In this document: piece after piece, positions 1 to 8,740 of the stretch | How positions within the stretch are numbered: the first letter of the stretch is position 1 | Layout of the letters: each line of letters starts with the position of its first letter | NCBI GenBank assembly: GCA_023434145.1 | Contig: JAEYTI010000168.1 | Coordinates: forward strand, 1 to 64,000 | Source of the DNA: Chloroflexota bacterium | GTDB lineage: Bacteria; Chloroflexota; Anaerolineae; Anaerolineales; Anaerolineaceae | Direction: 5' to 3' | Length of the DNA: 64,000 nucleotides | Program-made: the position numbers and the translations under genes | Notes under the pieces: model-generated | What the model saw: only the letters and a program-made list of their open reading frames with translations | What the model was told of the DNA's origin: nothing | Databases searched by the model: none

Positions 1-275
1 TTCCCCTGCCGAAACCCACCATCAAACGGAACCACATTGACTGATTGATATTATGCCGGTAGATCGCTGACAAAAGCAGGGCCGGCCAAAAGCTATCCGA
101 ATGTACCGTAGTGTCGGTGCGTATCAAAATAGATTAGAAAAAGATGAGAATCTTCTCCAAACTGTCATTTTGGTTATTTCTTATTCGACGTATTGGTAGA
201 ACGGCAAAAAAGCAAATTTGCAACTGCGCTGCCGGTGAAGTGAAAAAAACGATTGAAGCGAGAAAGGAGATAATC
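1..275. other. Left-edge region without a recognised gene
   Basis: No convincing coding frame is seen on either strand. The frame of the following gene stays open upstream to 144, but that extension has no ribosome-binding site and is rich in Arg, Cys and Phe, unlike the rest of the protein. It is therefore treated as leader sequence. An AG-rich stretch just before 276 is the likely ribosome-binding site of the first gene. Confidence 0.4.
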
Positions 276-725
276 ATGAGCCAGGAGAATAAAACCACCA
301 AGAAAGCCAGTGGATTTAGCGATTTTGAACGAGCCGCTATGAAGGAGCGCGCCCAAGAGGCGAAGGCGGAAGAACGTATGAATAAAAACAGGGAGGCAGG
401 GGAAAGCGCCATACTCGAGAAGATCGCCGAGATGCCGGAACCGGACCGCACCATGGCCGAGCGGATCCATGCGATTGTCAAAGCTAACGCACCAGACCTT
501 ATGCCGAAAACCTGGTATGGGATGCCCGCCTATGCCAGAGACGGAAAAGTCGTCTGCTTCTTCCAAAGTGCTGAGAAGTATGAATCGCGATACTGCACTT
601 TCGGCTTTACCGACCAGGCAAACCTCGATGAAGGCAACATGTGGCCAGCTTCCTTCGCGCTTAAGGCGTTGACCGCCGCGGAAGAAGAAAAGATCGCCGA
701 ACTGGTTAAGAAGGCAGCGCGTTGA
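276..725 (+). CDS. DUF1801/YdhG-like small protein
   Basis: A protein of 149 residues. The ATG at 276 is chosen because AAAGGAG lies about 8 bases upstream and the sequence from there is a normal charged, soluble protein; the frame is open further upstream but implausible. Residues 1-50 are highly charged and probably helical (many Glu, Lys, Arg). Residues 50-149 resemble the DUF1801 fold, with a motif like [20 protein letters not shown]. There is no signal peptide or membrane segment. DUF1801 proteins include Bacillus YdhG, suggested to be an iron chaperone, but most members have no known function and none is assigned here. It stands alone, with about 170 bases before the next gene. Confidence 0.7.
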   Translation: MSQENKTTKKASGFSDFERAAMKERAQEAKAEERMNKNREAGESAILEKIAEMPEPDRTMAERIHAIVKANAPDLMPKTWYGMPAYARDGKVVCFFQSAEKYESRYCTFGFTDQANLDEGNMWPASFALKALTAAEEEKIAELVKKAAR

Positions 726-822
726 GGCGCGTACCCCCCGCGTTGAAGATCGTACAGCCCCGTATGGACTTAATCCAGGATTATTGATCCAAATAATCCT
801 GTAGACACGACAGACTGGACGT

Positions 823-870
823 GATAGACTCGCTTTGCAATTGCTTCTGCGGATGCAAAGCGAGTCTATC
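823..870. promoter_or_regulatory. Perfect 17-bp inverted repeat before the DGPF/sigma pair
   Basis: The arms at 823-839 and 854-870 are exact reverse complements around a 14-base loop. The right arm ends 24 bases before the DGPF gene start at 894. No T-run follows on the plus strand, so a leader hairpin or an operator is more likely than a terminator. An ECF promoter could not be identified with confidence. Confidence 0.6.
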
Positions 871-893
871 GCTCACAAGGGAGGATATAACGC

Positions 894-1244
894 ATGAAAT
901 ACATGTTACTGATGTATGCGAACGAGTCGGAATCGGCAAACTTAACCCCCGAAGAATCTCAGACCTTGTACGAGGATTGGATGACACTGCTGAAGGAAGC
1001 GAATGATGCCGGGGTATTGCTATCGAACAACGGGCTCTCCCCGATCAGCAATGCGACCACGGTGCGGGTGCGAACCGGGCAGACTCTGTGCACTGATGGT
1101 CCATTTGCCGAAACCCACGAGCAGTTGGGCGGCTTCTTTTTACTCGATTGTAAAGACCTCGATGAAGCGATCCGCTGGGCCGCCAAAGTTCCCCATGCAA
1201 AATATGGCTCGGTCGAGATTCGCCCGCTATGGGACCAAATATAG
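894..1244 (+). CDS. DGPF/YCII-related domain protein
   Basis: A protein of 116 residues that is essentially one YCII-like domain (dimeric alpha-beta barrel fold). It starts MKYMLLMYANE and carries the hallmark CTDGPFAETHEQLGGFF at about residues 63-79. A GGGAGG ribosome-binding site precedes the ATG. The biochemical role of DGPF proteins is unknown. In many bacteria they are encoded directly beside ECF42-family sigma factors, as here, where the sigma gene follows after 25 bases in the same direction. It is probably part of that sigma factor's regulon or regulatory circuit. There is no membrane segment. Family assignment is firm; function is not. Confidence 0.88.
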   Translation: MKYMLLMYANESESANLTPEESQTLYEDWMTLLKEANDAGVLLSNNGLSPISNATTVRVRTGQTLCTDGPFAETHEQLGGFFLLDCKDLDEAIRWAAKVPHAKYGSVEIRPLWDQI

Positions 1245-1269
1245 CGGTGGTTTCAGCAGATAGAAGAGG

Positions 1270-2622
1270 ATGACGCATCCGCAAACCGCTGCACAAATTG
1301 AAGCCACGTTCCGCGAAGAACACGGTCGCATTCTTGCCGCGCTGATCAGCCAGCTGGGAGATTTTCCGCTGGCAGAAGACGCCCTGCAGGATTCGCTGGT
1401 CATCGCGCTAGAAGGCTGGCAAGCCGACGGCATTCCGCGCAATCCCGGCGCGTGGCTACTGACTGTTGCGCGCCGCCGCGCCATCGACCGTCTGCGACGA
1501 GCGTCAATAGAAACGCGAAAGTTGGGCATCCCCAACTCCCCTCCGCAGGATGCGAACGCCGGACAAGCCAGCAACGCAAGTATTGGCGTGGCGAATATTC
1601 ATGGCACCCCCGCGGTAGATTTTGCCGATGCCCAGGAAGAGCCTGAGATGGACGATGATCAGATCCCAGACGACCGCCTGAAATTGATGTTCACCTGCTG
1701 CCATCCTGCGCTGGCGATGGAAACCCAGGTTGCGCTGACCCTGCATACCCTGGGCGGCCTGACGACGCCGGAGATCGCGCGCGCGTTCCTGGTTGCCGAG
1801 CCAACCATGGCGCAGCGCCTGGCTCGGGCGCGCAAGAAGATCCGCGAGGCAGGTATCCCCTACCGCGTGCCGCCCCTCGATCTGCTGCCCGAGCGGCTGG
1901 ATGCGCTGCTGGCGGTGATTTACCTGATCTTTAATGAAGGGTATGTCGCCACCGGTGGCGATACCCCGATCCGCCTGGAGCTTTGCGGGGAAGCCATCCG
2001 CCTGTGTCGCGTGCTGGTGAATTTGATGCCGCAAAGCGCAGAGGCGCGCGGGCTGCTGGCACTGATGCTGCTCCACGACTCACGCAGAGAAACGCGGATC
2101 AGCCCGGCGGGCGAGCTCATCTTACTCGAAGAACAGGACCGTGCCCGGTGGGATCAGGAAAAAATCCGCGAAGGAACCGCCATGCTCGATGGTGCGCTGG
2201 CGCTGCGAGACCCAGGCCCCTACCAGGTGCAGGCAGCGATCAGTGCTTTACACGCCGGGGCGCCAACCGCCGAGTCAACCGATTGGCGGCAGATCGCGGC
2301 GCTCTACGACACCCTGGCAAGAAGGATCCCATCAGTGGTGGTAGAAGTGAACCGAGCGGTGGCAGCCGCCATGGCATTTGGGCCGCAGGTAGGATTAGAC
2401 ATCTTGAGCATGCTCGAAAGACAGCCGGAGGTGGCCCGGCAAGTAGATGGATTTTATCCATACCACGCGGCGCGCGCAGACCTGCTACGCCGGCTGGGCC
2501 TGCCCCCAGCAATCACCGAAGCCGCCGATGCCTACAAGCGAGCACTTGCCTTATGCGGTAACAGCGCCGAGCGCGCATACCTTCAGCGCCGCCTGGATGA
2601 GATGCTCAGCATCTTAGCCTAG
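1270..2622 (+). CDS. ECF42-type RNA polymerase sigma factor with C-terminal extension
   Basis: A protein of 450 residues, more than twice the length of an ordinary ECF sigma factor. Residues about 10-75 are the sigma-2 region (FREEHGRILAALI, LAEDALQDSL, RRRAIDRLRR). Residues about 130-200 hold sigma-4, with the helix-turn-helix LTTPEIARAFLVAEPTMAQRLARAR. The remaining 240 or so residues are a helical, TPR-like extension containing NEGYVATGG and later repeats. This is the architecture of ECF42 (SigJ-like, DUF6596 C-terminus), in which no classical anti-sigma factor is known and the extension is needed for activity. The DGPF gene upstream agrees with this. An acidic linker of about 50 residues lies between sigma-2 and sigma-4. 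The ATG sits almost directly against its AG-rich site, so initiation may depend on coupling to the upstream gene. Confidence 0.9.
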   Translation: MTHPQTAAQIEATFREEHGRILAALISQLGDFPLAEDALQDSLVIALEGWQADGIPRNPGAWLLTVARRRAIDRLRRASIETRKLGIPNSPPQDANAGQASNASIGVANIHGTPAVDFADAQEEPEMDDDQIPDDRLKLMFTCCHPALAMETQVALTLHTLGGLTTPEIARAFLVAEPTMAQRLARARKKIREAGIPYRVPPLDLLPERLDALLAVIYLIFNEGYVATGGDTPIRLELCGEAIRLCRVLVNLMPQSAEARGLLALMLLHDSRRETRISPAGELILLEEQDRARWDQEKIREGTAMLDGALALRDPGPYQVQAAISALHAGAPTAESTDWRQIAALYDTLARRIPSVVVEVNRAVAAAMAFGPQVGLDILSMLERQPEVARQVDGFYPYHAARADLLRRLGLPPAITEAADAYKRALALCGNSAERAYLQRRLDEMLSILA

Positions 2623-2651
2623 GCGCAGCAGGAGCTGCGCGAGAAAATGTA

Positions 2652-3515
2652 TCATGGAGCCGTGTAGCTGCGCTGCTCTCTTCTTCTGGAAGCAGCCATG
2701 ATTACCAGCGCCAGAAGCCAATTGAGCGCGGGTTCGATCCACGCAGGGACATCTGCCGGGGTGGCGATGAAGAGATTGGACAGTGCAATGGCCGTATGGA
2801 AGAAGATCGCCGGCAGCAGGCTGCCAGAAGTATGGTTGAAAATCCATGCAAACAGGTACGATGTGGCGATCAGGTTGAGCACCATCCAGATGGTAAACGT
2901 GCCTTCCGCCGAACTGCCAACAGTCAGCGAAAGCGGCAGATGCCACACGGCCCACAGCGCGCCCAATATCACACTGGCTACAAACGGCGTTAAGCCCGCC
3001 TGCAAACGGGGCAAAGCATACCCGCGCCAGCCGGGTTCCTCGCCCATCGAGCTACCCAGCAGGCTCTGCTGTAAGAAGATTATTGGCAGAAAAGTCAGCG
3101 GGCTCACTCCGGCCATTTCAGACGGCAGTGGATAGGCCTGGAGGAACGGCGGGGTCGAAAAGTCGGGCATTGTGCCGCCAAAGATAACGTGCAGCCCTGT
3201 TTTTGCCACCGAAACGACCGCTGGCCACAGCAGCACGAACAGATACCATACAAACCCCACCCGCCAAACCAGTAACCGGCGGAACAGGCGAGAAAGACCG
3301 CTGCGGCCATCAAACAACAGGCTGGTGATTACGGCGGCGAAAAAAGGGCCAAACGCCCCAATCAGATTAGCGAGCGCCGGATCGATCACAGCGGGCAGGA
3401 TGCCCCGAGATGCCAGTGCAACCGGAACCCAGAAAGCCCAGGAAATGGCAAATGCCAGCAGAAAGAAAACCGGTAAGGAGTGTTTCTTCGGTTGGATCGT
3501 CACTTGAGGGTTCAT
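2652..3515 (-). CDS. CPBP-family intramembrane metalloprotease (CAAX/Abi type)
   Basis: A protein of 287 residues from the ATG at 3515. A longer frame to 3569 overlaps the MbtH gene, and its extra residues do not look like a membrane protein N-terminus. It has about eight hydrophobic segments. The conserved metalloprotease motifs are present: EEPGWRGYALPRL (motif EExxxR) and, one helix later, GALWAVWHLPL (FxxxH-like), plus a late Asn-rich helix (VLNLIATSYLFAWIFNHT). Family members cleave prenylated proteins, give bacteriocin self-immunity, or regulate signalling. It is the last gene of the large minus-strand operon, 17 bases after MbtH, so self-protection or processing of a cluster component is possible but unproven. 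Confidence 0.85.
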   Translation of the reverse strand: MNPQVTIQPKKHSLPVFFLLAFAISWAFWVPVALASRGILPAVIDPALANLIGAFGPFFAAVITSLLFDGRSGLSRLFRRLLVWRVGFVWYLFVLLWPAVVSVAKTGLHVIFGGTMPDFSTPPFLQAYPLPSEMAGVSPLTFLPIIFLQQSLLGSSMGEEPGWRGYALPRLQAGLTPFVASVILGALWAVWHLPLSLTVGSSAEGTFTIWMVLNLIATSYLFAWIFNHTSGSLLPAIFFHTAIALSNLFIATPADVPAWIEPALNWLLALVIMAASRRREQRSYTAP

Positions 3516-3532
3516 TACGTTTCTATTTTCCG

Positions 3533-3730
3533 TTACCTGCGGACATTCAAAGGCCGCATATCGGTCCACACTTCTTCAATGTAAGCCAGGCACTCCGCTT
3601 TCGGCCCAGATTTACCCTCGGCCTTCCAACCCGGCGGCAGTGCTCTGCCAACAGGCCAGATCGAGTACTGCCCTTGTTCATTGATAACCACCAGATAGAT
3701 ACCTGCGCCTTCAGATTCTTCGGAACTCAT
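3533..3730 (-). CDS. MbtH-like protein, NRPS adenylation partner
   Basis: A protein of 65 residues carrying the MbtH-family signature: [21 protein letters not shown], then [18 protein letters not shown] at the C-terminus. It has the conserved Trp, Pro and Gly positions of this family, which binds the large subdomain of NRPS adenylation domains and is often needed for their folding or activity. The ATG at 3730 has GGAGAA about 5 bases upstream. It lies near the end of the long operon, after the ABC permeases. Five adenylation domains in the same operon are candidate partners; which of them needs it cannot be told from sequence. Confidence 0.95.
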   Translation of the reverse strand: MSSEESEGAGIYLVVINEQGQYSIWPVGRALPPGWKAEGKSGPKAECLAYIEEVWTDMRPLNVRR

Positions 3731-3770
3731 AGGATTCTCCAGGATTGCGATGATTCAGGTGCGGTAGGCG

Positions 3771-4970
3771 TTATTCGTAGCGAAATGCCCGGATACTCAA
3801 CGCCAGAAAAACGACGGCAAAACCGAACAGCACGGCGATTTCTGGCAGAATGGCTTGCATATCCAGCCCGCGGGTGATGATATCTTGAAAGGCATCCATC
3901 GCCCAGGCCGTCGGCAGCAGGTGTCCCACTGTTCGCAGCCACGCGGGGACGACTTCGAGCGGCCACCAGGCCCCACCCAGCGCGGAAAACGACAGCACGA
4001 TGACGTTCACCAGCGCACCGGCTTGCGCGCCACTGCGTGCCAGCGCGGAAATAAGTATGCCCAAAGATGCCGCCGCCAGGGCGAAGACGATCACCACCAG
4101 CGCCAGCGCCAGTGGGGAGCGGCCCCAATTGACGCCAAAGATCAAAGCCCCGGCAACAATCAGCAGCACCATCTGGATGATGCCCGCCGAGTAAATCCCC
4201 AGCATTTTGCCAATCAGGATCGCGGAGCGGTGCATCGGCATGACCACCAACCGCCGCAGCGTACCTTCTTCCCGCTCGTACAGGATGCCAACCCCGCCAC
4301 CGAGGAAGACGATCAGCGAAAACATCACCAGCATTCCCGGCGAAGATTGGCTGTAGCCCGTTGGAGAAAGCGTCTGCCCGCTGCGGGTCACCGGTTTCAC
4401 TTGCAATGAAACCGGCGCGCCGCTGGCCCACTGCGCTTCAGCAGCCTGCGCGGCATTCTGCTGATAGGCTGCCTGTTCGGCCTCGTTGACCAGCCCCAGG
4501 GTATCCGCGATGCGAAGCGCGGTCGCGCCCGCTTGCTGCGCGCTTTCCACCCGCAGCATGGCAGCCTCTACAGCCTGTTCGGCAATCTCGGCTTTTTGGC
4601 CGTCATTGGAGTGGAGATATAGGTGGATCGCAACCGGCGCGCCTGCCCGCATCTGAGCGCTGGCATCCGCGGGGAGAACCAGTCCCGCATCTAACCCCGA
4701 GGCGCTGCGCTGGGCTTCTTCTGCGGAAACCAGCCTTACCGCAACGTTGCCGCCTGTTTCGAGCGCGCTCACCATCTGCGTGCCAACTGTTCCACTGTCC
4801 AGGTTTGCCACGCCCAGCGCCAGCGGCCCGGCAGCAGCCTCGCTCTGATACACCTGCCCAATTGCAAAGGTGAACAGCAAGGGGACCAGCAGAAAGTACA
4901 CCAGGCTGAACGGGTTGAGCATGGTCTGTTTGAACTGTAAGGCGGCAATGGAAATTGCTTTTTGTAGCAT
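3771..4970 (-). CDS. ABC-2 type transporter permease (second subunit)
   Basis: A protein of 399 residues. Residues about 20-45 form a first transmembrane helix (VYFLLVPLLFTFAIGQVYQS). A soluble, probably extracytoplasmic region of about 160 residues follows, then five to six hydrophobic helices, including LVMFSLIVFLGGGVGILYER and the final AVLFGFAVVFLALSIRAF. This is the architecture of ABC-2 export permeases. It begins 3 bases after the stop of the preceding permease, so the two are probably co-translated and form a heterodimer with the ATPase at 6217-7173. In this operon the likely cargo is the finished peptide, as export or self-resistance. Confidence 0.88.
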   Translation of the reverse strand: MLQKAISIAALQFKQTMLNPFSLVYFLLVPLLFTFAIGQVYQSEAAAGPLALGVANLDSGTVGTQMVSALETGGNVAVRLVSAEEAQRSASGLDAGLVLPADASAQMRAGAPVAIHLYLHSNDGQKAEIAEQAVEAAMLRVESAQQAGATALRIADTLGLVNEAEQAAYQQNAAQAAEAQWASGAPVSLQVKPVTRSGQTLSPTGYSQSSPGMLVMFSLIVFLGGGVGILYEREEGTLRRLVVMPMHRSAILIGKMLGIYSAGIIQMVLLIVAGALIFGVNWGRSPLALALVVIVFALAAASLGILISALARSGAQAGALVNVIVLSFSALGGAWWPLEVVPAWLRTVGHLLPTAWAMDAFQDIITRGLDMQAILPEIAVLFGFAVVFLALSIRAFRYE

Positions 4971-4973
4971 AGC

Positions 4974-6200
4974 TCACCTTTTGAGAAAATGCGGGAAACG
5001 CCAGACACTCAGCGCCAGGAAGACAACCGCCATCCCCATCAGCACACCCGCCTCGAGCAGAATTTCACCAATGCCCAGGTTGCGGATGACCAAATCCACC
5101 ATGCCATCAATGGCCCAGCGGGTAACGGTGATGTAGCTGGCGGTTTGCAGCCACTGGGGAAAGCCATACGGCGGAATAAAGCTGCCGCCAATCGAGGCCG
5201 AGAGCAGCACGACAAATCCGGCGATCACGTTGGCGCGGTTTGCATCGCGAGCAAAGGTAGATAGGAACGCGCCAAGGCTGGTAACCGCCGCAGCAACCGC
5301 TGCGACCATAATCCCCAACCCCGCCAGTGACGAGCCCCAGCTCAGTTGGAAGATCAGCCGCGTAGCAGCAATCAACAGCGCCAATTGCAAAGCCCCCACC
5401 AGGAAGACCGCGCCAATCTTGCCCAGCAGTACCTGCGTGACGCCCGTACCAGTGCTCACCAGGCGCGCCAGCGTGCCGTCTTTCACCTCACTGAGGAAAG
5501 ATTGAATGGTGTCGAACAGGCCAAATAGCAAAAAGAATGCCGCGAGGCTCACCGCCAGGTATGCCAGCGGATTATCAACCGGGCTGGCTGCCCCGGTGTA
5601 GGTGCTTTCCAAACGAAGCTGGCCTTCCGAGCCGTTTGCTGTTTCAAGCAGTGCCGCTGTTAGCGCGGCCTCAAACGCTGCCGGATCGAGCGCTCCACCC
5701 GCTGCCTGACTGGCCATCTGCCTGGCCGTTTGCGTGGTGATCACGGAATGGTTGATCCCCGCTGTTACACGCGCGACCAACCGTTCTACCACCCCGGCGC
5801 TGATCTGGCGTACCGGGTCGGTATACAGTTCCACCTGCCCGGCGGATTGCTCCAGCGCGCTCCGGCTAAAACCGGCGGGTATGTTCACCACCGCAACCAC
5901 CCGGCCCTGCTCTACCTGCGCCAGCGCTGCCTGCAAATCCTGTTCCGCCGACCACTGCACACCCTGCGGGCCAAGCTGGTGCAGAACGTTGACCATTTGC
6001 TCGCCCAACGGCCCTGTATCCTGATTGACCACTACCGCCGGGATATCGGGCAGCGGATTGATCGCCCCGCGCATGACGTCTCCAAACGAGGCGCCGATCA
6101 CGGCGGTTAGAATCAGCGGCGTGATCAGGCCGAGGAACAGCGCGCGGGTATCGCGCAGGCGGAGGAGTACGTCTTTCAGCAATATCGCCCAGATTTTCAT
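4974..6200 (-). CDS. ABC-2 type transporter permease (first subunit)
   Basis: A protein of 408 residues with the same layout as its downstream neighbour: an N-terminal helix (ALFLGLITPLILTAVIGASF), a polar region of about 170 residues with conserved-looking VVNQDTGPLG, then a block of about six membrane helices from residue 210 to the end (LAVSLAAFFLLFGLFDTIQ and others). GGAGAA lies just before the ATG at 6200. Sequence similarity to the second permease is weak, so this is an old duplication. The ATPase gene ends 16 bases upstream. Confidence 0.88.
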   Translation of the reverse strand: MKIWAILLKDVLLRLRDTRALFLGLITPLILTAVIGASFGDVMRGAINPLPDIPAVVVNQDTGPLGEQMVNVLHQLGPQGVQWSAEQDLQAALAQVEQGRVVAVVNIPAGFSRSALEQSAGQVELYTDPVRQISAGVVERLVARVTAGINHSVITTQTARQMASQAAGGALDPAAFEAALTAALLETANGSEGQLRLESTYTGAASPVDNPLAYLAVSLAAFFLLFGLFDTIQSFLSEVKDGTLARLVSTGTGVTQVLLGKIGAVFLVGALQLALLIAATRLIFQLSWGSSLAGLGIMVAAVAAAVTSLGAFLSTFARDANRANVIAGFVVLLSASIGGSFIPPYGFPQWLQTASYITVTRWAIDGMVDLVIRNLGIGEILLEAGVLMGMAVVFLALSVWRFPHFLKR

Positions 6201-6216
6201 CGTTCTCCTTTCCCGC

Positions 6217-7173
6217 TCATTCGCGCAGCGCCCGTCCGGTCAGCGACAGGAACAGGGATTCAAGATTCGGCTCCTGAATTTCCACCTGTTTCACTGGCAT
6301 TTGCGCCTGGCCCAGGCAGTTGATCACGTACGACAGAACCATCTCCGCCTTGCGCGCCTGAACCACCAGCACATCTTCCTGCACCAGCACCTGGTTCACA
6401 TCTGGTATCTCAGCCAGCGACTGGCGGATGCCTTCCAACCCATCTCCGGCCTTGGCTGTGGTGATGCGTATGGTACTGAAATCACCGGCCTGCCGCGAAA
6501 GCGCTTCCTGGCTGCCGACCGCAATCAGCCGCCCCTGATCCATCACGCCGATGCGGTGTGAAAGCTCTTCCGCCTCTTCCATATAGTGGGTGGTATAGAG
6601 GATCGTCATGCCCTGCTGGTTGAGCTGCTTGATCGTATCCAGGATGTGCCGGCGGCTCTGCGGGTCGATGCCCACCGTCGGCTCGTCCATGAACAGCACG
6701 CGCGGCGTGTGCAAGAGGCCCACAGCAATATTCAACCGGCGCTTCATCCCGCCCGAGTATGTCCCAACCCGCTCGCGGGCATGGTCCGCCATCCCGGCCA
6801 GTTCCAGAGCGCGCTTCACCGCTTCGTTCCCCTTCTTGCCATATAGGCCGTACATTTTGGCCCAGAATCCCAAATTCTCCTGCGCGGATAAACCGTTGTA
6901 TAGGGCGATCTCCTGCGGCACCACACCAATGGCAGCTTTCACCTTCGTTGGCGCGCGCGTGATCGAATGCCCGGCGATTTCTGCGTCGCCGCCGGTGGGC
7001 GCGATCAGGCAGCTCAACATGCTGATCAGCGTGGTCTTGCCCGATCCGTTGGGACCCAAAAGGCTGAACAACTCCCCCTCCGCGATCTCGAAAATGACCT
7101 CTTGAACGGCCACCGGCCCCTTGGGTGGTTGGTATTGCTTGGAAAGCTGCTTTACCGCGATCATTACAGACAT
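6217..7173 (-). CDS. ABC transporter ATP-binding protein (drug/peptide export type)
   Basis: A protein of 318 residues. The nucleotide-binding domain fills residues 5-225: Walker A LLGPNGSGKTTLISML, signature YSGGMKRRLNIAVG, Walker B VLFMDEPTVGIDPQSR, and switch His in YTTHYMEEAEEL. The last 90 or so residues form the C-terminal extension usual in DrrA/NodI-type exporters. It sits directly before two ABC-2 permeases and would energise them. GGAGAG precedes the ATG. No more specific gene name is justified. Cargo is inferred only from its place in the NRPS operon. Confidence 0.93.
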   Translation of the reverse strand: MSVMIAVKQLSKQYQPPKGPVAVQEVIFEIAEGELFSLLGPNGSGKTTLISMLSCLIAPTGGDAEIAGHSITRAPTKVKAAIGVVPQEIALYNGLSAQENLGFWAKMYGLYGKKGNEAVKRALELAGMADHARERVGTYSGGMKRRLNIAVGLLHTPRVLFMDEPTVGIDPQSRRHILDTIKQLNQQGMTILYTTHYMEEAEELSHRIGVMDQGRLIAVGSQEALSRQAGDFSTIRITTAKAGDGLEGIRQSLAEIPDVNQVLVQEDVLVVQARKAEMVLSYVINCLGQAQMPVKQVEIQEPNLESLFLSLTGRALRE

Positions 7174-7188
7174 ATGCTCTCTCCTGGC

Positions 7189-8727
7189 TTACGACTGCTT
7201 CACCGTGGCCTGCCCGGCAATTGGACCTGACTGGGCATCGCCGCGCAGCACACGCTTTAGCACCTTCCCCGTGGCGCTCTTGGGCAGTTGATCGACAAAA
7301 TGGATCACGCTGGGTACTTTGTAGCTGGCAATGGATTTGCGGCAGAGCGCCGCCAGCTCAATATCGGTCGCGGAGCAGCCCGGCCGGAGCACGACATCTG
7401 CCTCCACCTGCTCGCCAGTGACCGCGTTGGGTATGCCATATACCGCCGCTTCAGCCACAGCCGGGTGCTGGTAGAGCGCGTTCTCCACTTCTGCCGGATA
7501 CACCTTGAGCCCGGCCACGTTGACCATATCCTTCAGCCGGTCTTCGATAAAGAAATAGCCCTCTTCATCCACTCGGCCAATGTCACCGGTATAGTACCAG
7601 CCGTTTTTGAGCACCTGCGCGGTCGCCTCGGGCTGGTTCCAATAGCCGAGCATCACGTTCGGGCCGCGGATGACGATCTCACCGACCTGGCCGGGCTGCG
7701 CTTTCTCACCGCTGTCCAGGTCGACGATTTTCATTTCCACGTTTTCAATCGGCGTGCCAATGGAGCCCAGCTTGTATTTGATGTGGTGATTATAGCTGGC
7801 AAAAGGTGAGGTTTCCGTCATGCCGTAGCCTACGTTGATCAGGATGCCAAACGTTTCCCACCACTGCTCGGCGATTTCACGCGGTAGATTTGCGGCTGCG
7901 CCCAGGTAATAGCGCACCGGGCTGAGCGCGGCGGGATCGACCCGCTCGTTGAGCATAATAATGAAGATGGTCGGCACAGCGCAGAACATGCTGACCCGGT
8001 TTTTCTCCACGGAGTGCAGAATTTGCTCCAGCTCGAAGCGCCGGTGCAGCACCAGGGTCGAGCCCGCTGTAAGGCTGGCATTCATCACCGCATTTTGCCC
8101 AAAGCCATGGAACAGCGGCAGGTACAGCAGCATCCGGTCTTCCGGCTTGATCCCCATGTAGTGGTTCTTGGCATACATATTGGAGATCACGTTCGCGTGT
8201 GAAAGCGTGACGCCCTTGGGAAAGCCGGTAGTACCCGAGGAGTAGACAATAGCTGCCGGGTCATTTGGGTCCATCTCCGCTGCTTCCGCAGTGGACGAGG
8301 CTTGCTCCATGAGCTTGGTGAACGTCATGCCCGAGGGCGCCTGATCACCGGCAATGATCACATGCTTCAGCGAGGGGACGTTGGCCCAATCGATGCGCGC
8401 CCATAATTCCGGCGTGGTGAACAGCACCACCGCGCCCGAGTCATTGAGCAGGTACTCAATCTCTCGCCCTACCAGCATCACGTTAATCGAGACGGAAATA
8501 GCGCCCAGCTTTTGAATTCCCAGATAGGCAAAGATAAACTCTGGGATATTGGGAAGCAGCAGCGCCACCCGGTCGCCACACTGAACGCCTAAACCGCGCA
8601 GCCCGTTGCACACGCGGTTGGCAAGCTCATCCAGGTGGCGGTAACTGTACGTTTGATCTTCAAAGATTAGCGCGGGCCGGTTGGGGAAATATCGCCGGCT
8701 GCTTTCAACGTTATGCGCAATATTCAT
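7189..8727 (-). CDS. AMP-forming acyl-CoA/acyl-AMP ligase, likely starter activation
   Basis: A protein of 512 residues of the adenylate-forming superfamily (free-standing acyl/aryl-CoA ligase type). Motifs: AIVYSSGTTGFPKGVTLSH (phosphate loop), INVGYGMTETSPF, GWYYTGDIGRVDEEGYF, DRLKDMVNVAGLKVYPAEVE (hinge) and PKSATGKVLKR with the C-terminal catalytic Lys. It lacks a carrier domain. The chain length of its substrate cannot be read from sequence. Context offers two candidates: a fatty acid, or the cinnamate or coumarate that the PAL-like enzyme at 14886-16604 could make. The PKS at 42337-48120 begins with an ACP and has no adenylation or loading AT domain, so a separate ligase is needed. That role is inference. 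Confidence 0.88.
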   Translation of the reverse strand: MNIAHNVESSRRYFPNRPALIFEDQTYSYRHLDELANRVCNGLRGLGVQCGDRVALLLPNIPEFIFAYLGIQKLGAISVSINVMLVGREIEYLLNDSGAVVLFTTPELWARIDWANVPSLKHVIIAGDQAPSGMTFTKLMEQASSTAEAAEMDPNDPAAIVYSSGTTGFPKGVTLSHANVISNMYAKNHYMGIKPEDRMLLYLPLFHGFGQNAVMNASLTAGSTLVLHRRFELEQILHSVEKNRVSMFCAVPTIFIIMLNERVDPAALSPVRYYLGAAANLPREIAEQWWETFGILINVGYGMTETSPFASYNHHIKYKLGSIGTPIENVEMKIVDLDSGEKAQPGQVGEIVIRGPNVMLGYWNQPEATAQVLKNGWYYTGDIGRVDEEGYFFIEDRLKDMVNVAGLKVYPAEVENALYQHPAVAEAAVYGIPNAVTGEQVEADVVLRPGCSATDIELAALCRKSIASYKVPSVIHFVDQLPKSATGKVLKRVLRGDAQSGPIAGQATVKQS

Positions 8728-8740
8728 GCGAGCCCTCCTC

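Noticed and set aside
144..275. N-terminal extension of the DUF1801-like protein
   Set aside because: No initiation signal and a composition unlike the protein. The start at 276 has a good AG-rich site.
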